From Lates calcarifer (lineage: Eukaryota; Chordata; Actinopteri; Centropomidae): a stretch of DNA of 64,000 nt. The notes under the pieces were generated by a model that ran no database searches, was not told where the DNA came from, and worked only from the letters and a program-made list of their open reading frames with translations. Within the stretch, counting starts at the first letter, position 1. Each line of letters opens with the position of its first letter. Positions 58,795-64,000 of this stretch are shown here, piece after piece. A program made the position numbers and the translations under genes. Where the stretch lies: NCBI RefSeq assembly GCF_001640805.2, contig NC_066837.1, positions 28,396,789 to 28,460,788 on the forward strand, in the 5' to 3' direction.

Positions 58795-61577
58795 CCTGAA
58801 ACCAAGACTACACAGTCAAACAGTGTGTTGTGTTTCATTTAACCAGAGGCTCATTGACACTTACACCTCAATGAGGAATGCAGTATTGCCATGCAACTCA
58901 AAAACACACTTTGTTCTTGTCTCATGAGCATAACAGTGAACATCTGAATGGCAGATGCAGACATTACAGGATCACATACTGTATGTCTGCTGTCGACCTA
59001 CAATCTAGAAGACAACTGCTTCTTAGTTGATCTGCAATAACCATTTAATTCCATGTGAAAACACTATATTGGCAATTACTGGTTGGTTTCCTAAGACAAC
59101 TTAAATCCCTATTTTTTATAGCTGGCTAGGTGTTCACACAAACCTGCCGTTAGTAATTAAAAGAAGAAGCAACTGCTGGTTTGGGTGAATCAGAACTCAA
59201 ATAACTTGGCCCACCTAAGACGGAACGATAGCCTAGCCTCCACCAGGCAGTCGTGAAACATGGCACAACTACATCTCTGAAATTAAACTGAATCTTGGCA
59301 ACCGTTTCTAAGGTCTTTGTGGCTTCAAGTAACGCTAAGGGCTATTACAGACGTCTTAATCAAATGCTTTGAGGGAGTTAGCGTGAGTTCCCACGTTAGC
59401 ATGCTAGTTAATCAGATGGCAACCGCAACAACATGTGAGTGACCATGACGACAAATGTTTTGTACCCAGAAAGCCGATTGATGTCCACAATTGGTCTGTA
59501 CGTTTATTGGGGTGTTACTTATCTCTGTAAAATCTCACACTGGTAGCAACTGGCTGACAATATTAAATGTTAGCTATCATCACGATGACAGCCGAGGCTG
59601 ACCGGTTTGACAGGTACCAACATGCTAATGCTAGCTGCTGTTTCACCTGGTAATGCTTCTTCATCCGGTGGTTGCTTATTTCTTTCTGTAGTCCGTTAGT
59701 ATAAAATCCTACGCTGTTTTTCATACACCAAAAGTTGTGGTTGCCATTGTTCCTTTTACACAATAATTAACTAAACTACAACAACACGCTGCGGTTTTTG
59801 AGTCCCCCTAATGTTCCTCTATCAGGTATCAATCTGTCATACTGTTGTTGTGGCTAGATCGACCTTTAACTTCCTACGTCAGTCAAGGGGGCTGGCCGGG
59901 GCTGACAAGAAAAGCACTAACGGCTAATACTACAAGAACAAAAAATGCAATTAATGAATATCACTGATATTATTATTTTCTCTTATTAGAGAATTGGCTC
60001 ACCCAGATAAAAAAAAAAATGAAATGAAAAACAAAACGCATATATTCTCTTCGCAACCTCTGCACATCTCTCTGACATCTCAGAGACAGAAATGAAAACT
60101 ATCAACATGGCCAGGTAACTCGAGGGTTAAGTGAGACGTAAAGAAAAATGTAATGCTTGCGTACCACTGGCAAACTGCGACACACGTCCTTATGGTGGAA
60201 ATCTGGGTACAGTTTAATATGAAACGAATGACATCAAGATTTGATAAGTGTCATCGTGTTTTCTGGCCTGCCACTATCCACCATCCCTGAAAGGCTTCCT
60301 CTGGCATTTTTCCAGGCTATATTTTTCTAAGTGTTCAGCTAACTGTTTCCTGCTGGAGATGTAAATGAATCTTAACCAACTTTTAAAAAAACTTGAAAAA
60401 GGCTAAATATTTTCCTACCGCAGCAGTGGGTTAATAAACATTTGGTGAACTTACAACAGCAGGACAATATATGTGGGAGTGACCCCCAACACAGCCATAA
60501 AACCAGAACTATCTTTTAAATTCATACAGTGTTATAAACTACCAACAGTTTCATCACAACTTCATATTTATCATTTCCTTAACTGTTTCCCAAATCAAGC
60601 CAGAGCTGATTTTAAAGTACTTCTGCTAACTTAACATCATCACCATCATCCTAATATTAACATGTGTGCCCACAGCTCAAATTGTGCACCAGGTCCCCAT
60701 CTAACCAGGTTTCTACAGAGACCCTCAAATCCAACTTCTCATACCAAACCTAGCACTGTCTATCTGTGGTGAAACAGACATCAAGGACTGCATGGATATC
60801 ATTGTTTCTCTAAGGTTTTTACAGATATTCTTCTGATAAATAACAAAACAGGTTTTAGAAGTTGAAGTTTGGCTTTATTATGCTGTGTTACTTTTTCCTC
60901 TGTGTTTGGTTTTAACACAGAGGCGTAAACTACCTGCCAGTTGTGGTTTCAGCCCACACCGGATGTAACTGACATTTAGCATTCAAATTTCAATTAATCA
61001 GACTTAATTCATATATTACCTTTCTAATATGTTAGCATAGCTCAAGGTCCTTTACAAGTGACAACAACACAGCAGAAATATAAAGAGTAAAACATGCTAA
61101 TGCATACAAAAAATAAAAAATATAACTTAAGCTTCACACTGAATATAACTTGTAGGCAAAATGACTGTAAAATAAAACTGGAATTTAATTAAAGCAATGA
61201 AATAAATAAATAATGACCGTGCAAAATTAAGTTCAATTAACAGCCATAAACATTTTCAGCCAAAGCCAGGCTAAAAGGATAAGCTTTAAGTTATCAGTTG
61301 GTTTCAAGATAACATTTTCAGCCACTCCCAGATCCTCAGGCAGGCTATTTCAACTGTTTAAAGCTCAAAACCAGTTGAAAAGCTTAAAAGTAAGATGGAA
61401 AACTTGTGTAACTGCCAAACTGAAAGCAGTTATTGTTAAAAACACAGGGTCAAAATGTAGACGTGAGCCTTCAGTGGAAAGTGGCTTTGGCACTTAAAAA
61501 GGAAGTCTGTGTGGTCTGGTAGCCCCTAACGTCACCTCTGTCAGGGACAGGAAAGAATATAGACTTAGAACCAGAAG
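58795..61577. other. S6 kinase 5' region and intergenic space
   Basis: The bases just before the S6 kinase ATG on the minus strand (ttggtttcag) look like a splice acceptor, so the 5' UTR probably continues in an upstream exon. A donor-like 'CCAG|gtgaaac' at 59,647 could end that exon. A CRE-like TGACGTA lies at 59,875-59,881. From 60 to 61.5 kb I see only repeat-like DNA, for example near 61,230-61,400. Confidence 0.35.
59875..59881 (-). promoter_or_regulatory. CRE-like site near inferred S6 kinase promoter
   Basis: TGACGTA on the minus strand, in the locally GC-richer DNA upstream of the candidate 5' UTR exon. CREB/ATF binding is inferred only. Confidence 0.25.
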
Positions 61578-63846
61578 ATGAAGTCTCACAGGATTCCGTC
61601 AGTTCTTGTTGGTGAGTAATAAATGTGTCCTACATTACACCATAATTATGGATAGGCTGGTTAAAAAAAGTGTGCTTAATTCATAGATGACTACATTTCA
61701 TGTTCATCTACAATAGATGAGGGCTGAGTCAGACATGTAGACAGAGAGACATGAGAAAGCAAGTGATGGTCACAATAACACAATCACAGCTAGATTTGTT
61801 GGTATTAATTATAGTGGTAGCCCCAGGATGGTCGTGTTATATTTTTCTTTTCAATGATAATTTATTTCAAATGTTAAACGGGAGGAAATTGATGATGATA
61901 ATAGTAATTGCTTTACTGCACTCTAAAGGAAGATTACAATATAATTGGGGGCAAGAAGAGCTGCAGCTTCTGCAGTCACACAAGCAAAAAGCTGTCGTAT
62001 AGCCTCCCCAGAGTTTGGTGGGTGTTGAACTCTGCCAAGGTTCTCTGCTGCAAAATGGTGGACTCTTCCCTCCAGAATGTGGAAGAGTTGCTGCCCCAAG
62101 TGAAGGAGTACAAGTATCTTGTGGTCTTGTTCACGACTGAGGATAGGATGATTGACAGGTGGATCGGTGCAGCATCGGCAGTAAAGAATAAATTGTATCA
62201 GACCATTGTGGTGAAGAGGGAGCTGAGCCAGAAGACAAAGCTCCTGATTTACCAGTTGATCTACAATCAAGCCCTCACCTATGGTCATGAGCTTTGAGTA
62301 GTGACCGAAAGAATGAGATTGTAAATAGAAGCAGCCTTAGGCCCAGCCTTAGAGATATGGTGAGGAGCTTGGGGGGAGCTCGGAGTAGAGCCGCTGCTCC
62401 TTCGCGTTGAAAAAAACCAGTTGAGGTGGTTCCTGTGTACCTTCCTCTGGAGGGTTTCTGGGAGATGATGGGGTAGAATTACATAGCCCATCTGGCCTGG
62501 GAACACCTTGGGGGCATCTGGAGTACCTTGCTTAGCCTGCTGCCACCATGACCCAACCCTGGATAAGCAGAAGAAAATGGATGGATGAATTAAAATAGAG
62601 TGGTCTGCTGTGTCAAAAACTGAACTGAGATCAAGCAGAATTAAAATATTGGATCAGTCAGCAGCTAGTAAGCAGCTAGTAGTAAATTACCTTACCTTAC
62701 TGACAGCTACTTTGGCGATGTGAAATGAATGAAACCCAAATTGTAATAATAAGAATATAAAAAACTATTTAGTCCTCATGGGCTGTAGATTGGAGTGCTT
62801 CACCACAGATTGAACTATATCTTGCTTTAAGGATAACTCTGGGTTTTCTAAACCAGCATTATTTTCCCATGTTGTGTAAATGACTGATAGGGACAAAAGT
62901 CTTTGTTGTTGATGCAGTATTGAGCAAGAACAGTGTACCCAGAACTGCTTAACAGCTGCTGCAATGTAATCAAATGGTGCATGTCCAATAAAAGTGCTTA
63001 TTGTTGCCTCTGACAGGTTCAGATTGTTATGAAGTGTCAGGTGTCTGACAATATTACAGGGACTACAGCTACAACTACAGAGATAGGCGTTTTTGTTGAA
63101 GAGTAAGATCCATTTTGTTTACCAATAAACAACCATTTAATGCTCTTTTCAAAGCAGCTAGGCTTCATTGACAAAAACAGTAATTTTACGTCACTGGTTG
63201 TTTCAGGCTAAACAAAAACAATCTTACTCTTTAACAAAACTGTCTCTGTAGGGATCCTATCCATAATGTTATCAGAGATTTTGACAAAACTCTGAGTCTG
63301 TCAGTGGCAAAAAGACGCACTTTAGTGGACTTAGCGTGTCTGCATCTCTCTGAACAAGGCACTGAGAGTAGATAGACTATGTGGAGAACAGTTTTCCATT
63401 TACTGAGTAAGATGACGATGTGATAAATTTTCAAAATGCACCGGTGACATTTATTCAAAAATGGATTAGCATGGCTGTAGAGTAAAATGGAATTTCAAAG
63501 ATATTGAGGAGTTATCCTGCTTTGTAATGTTGCAAATTTTGTTAGCTTTGAAACTTAACTGTTTTCATACATTCAAACTGTATCAAAGATTTTTTTTAAG
63601 ATTAAACTATGCATACATTGGTAAAATTGATGTCCATTTTATTCACTCCAGGATTTATCACTGCGGCTGGATTTTGGATGTGGTTTGTACAAGCTGCTGA
63701 AGTCAGTCTTGTCCAGTTTGGTTCAACAGTTACTCTGGACTGTAACATCTCCTACCTTTATGATACAACATGGTTTAAGCACAGTGCAGATCTCATCCCA
63801 ACAGTGGTCCTCTGTGCCAGCTTCAGAGAGGGACAACCAGTCCAAG
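61578..63846 (+). CDS. Immunoglobulin V-domain gene, 5' part (novel immune-type-receptor-like)
   Basis: Likely a cell-surface immune receptor or related Ig-superfamily protein. Exon 1 (61,578-61,611) encodes MKSHRIPSVLV plus one base and ends at a good donor (gtgagt). Exon 2 starts at 63,652 after 'attcactccag', and the phase-1 junction closes. The joined N-terminus is a plausible signal peptide (VLVGFITAAGFWMWFVQA). It is followed by V-set strands with LVQFGSTVTLDCNISY, the core Trp in TTWFKHS and VVLCASFREG. In such domains the second fold cysteine should follow in LYYC context, but the frame stops at about 63,858. A donor-like AAG|gtagta at 63,846 may end the exon, or the copy may be broken. 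The gene runs off the right edge, so family and integrity are unsettled. Confidence 0.6.
61990..62590 (+). mobile_element. 5'-truncated LINE remnant in V-domain gene intron
   Basis: Translation of one frame shows EYKYLVVLFT, RMIDRWIGAASAVKN, VVKRELSQKTKL and LTYGHEL, the C-terminal region of a fish non-LTR retrotransposon ORF2. A stop follows HEL. Later pieces (GVEPLLLRVEKNQLRWF) are in other frames. It ends with 'agaaaatggatggatg', typical of the 3' end of this LINE group. The copy is clearly dead. Confidence 0.75.
62600..63600. other. Rest of first intron of the V-domain gene
   Basis: No exon seen. The start (gtgtcaaaaactgaactgag, then atcaagcagaatta) resembles another common teleost repeat, whose other part may lie at about 61,230-61,400, upstream of exon 1. 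Confidence 0.35.
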
Positions 63847-64000
63847 GTAGTACATGATTTCATACTCTGGTGTTAGCAAATATGAGCTGAACATGACCTA
63901 TAGAGAGCATGAACCTCAGAAGTACTCTGCACATGATAGGATGCTTTGGACAAATAGTAGCCTAGCCTATCACTGGACTTGAGAAGCAGAGGTTTAGTTT

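Overview
This is a window of vertebrate nuclear DNA, almost certainly from a spiny-rayed teleost fish. Genes are split into small exons with GT-AG introns. Microsatellites are dense, and several interspersed repeats have forms common in teleosts: a tRNA-derived SINE, a Tc1-like transposon end, a LINE 3' end, and short repeats known from many fish genomes. No bacterial-style operon, CRISPR array, rRNA or tRNA gene was seen. Most of the longer open frames are chance frames in non-coding DNA.

Layout. (1) 1-17,000 has no gene I can establish; it holds microsatellites, scattered repeats and one weak candidate terminal exon near 6.7 kb. (2) 17,174-18,863, minus strand: a complete four-exon ELR-negative CXC chemokine gene (113 aa) with TATA box, NF-kB-like site, poly(A) signal and AU-rich element. 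(3) 18,900-33,900: gene-poor, with a G-quadruplex motif, SINE, LINE-type fragments, a CTCF-like motif in a diverged tandem duplication, and one unassigned 196-codon open frame at 26.4-27.0 kb. (4) 33,962-42,898, minus strand: a nine-exon gene for a secreted protein of 342 aa with a signal peptide, a Thr/Pro-rich mucin-like segment and two tandem C-type lectin domains. (5) 42,900-49,470: non-coding, with an easily recognised teleost repeat at 46 kb. (6) 49,472-58,794, minus strand: a complete 15-exon p70 S6 kinase gene (470 aa) of the RPS6KB2 type, with a Tc1-like relic in one intron. (7) 61,578 to the right edge, plus strand: the first exons of an immunoglobulin V-domain gene whose first intron carries a LINE remnant.

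All three complete gene models were joined by hand from splice signals. Reading phase closes at every junction, which is the strongest support for them. The chemokine, tandem lectin and V-domain gene are all immune-type genes; S6 kinase is a housekeeping growth-signalling gene. The most unusual item is the tandem lectin: both domains keep the six fold cysteines but lack the usual calcium/sugar motifs, and a cryptic in-frame stop could also give a one-domain form.
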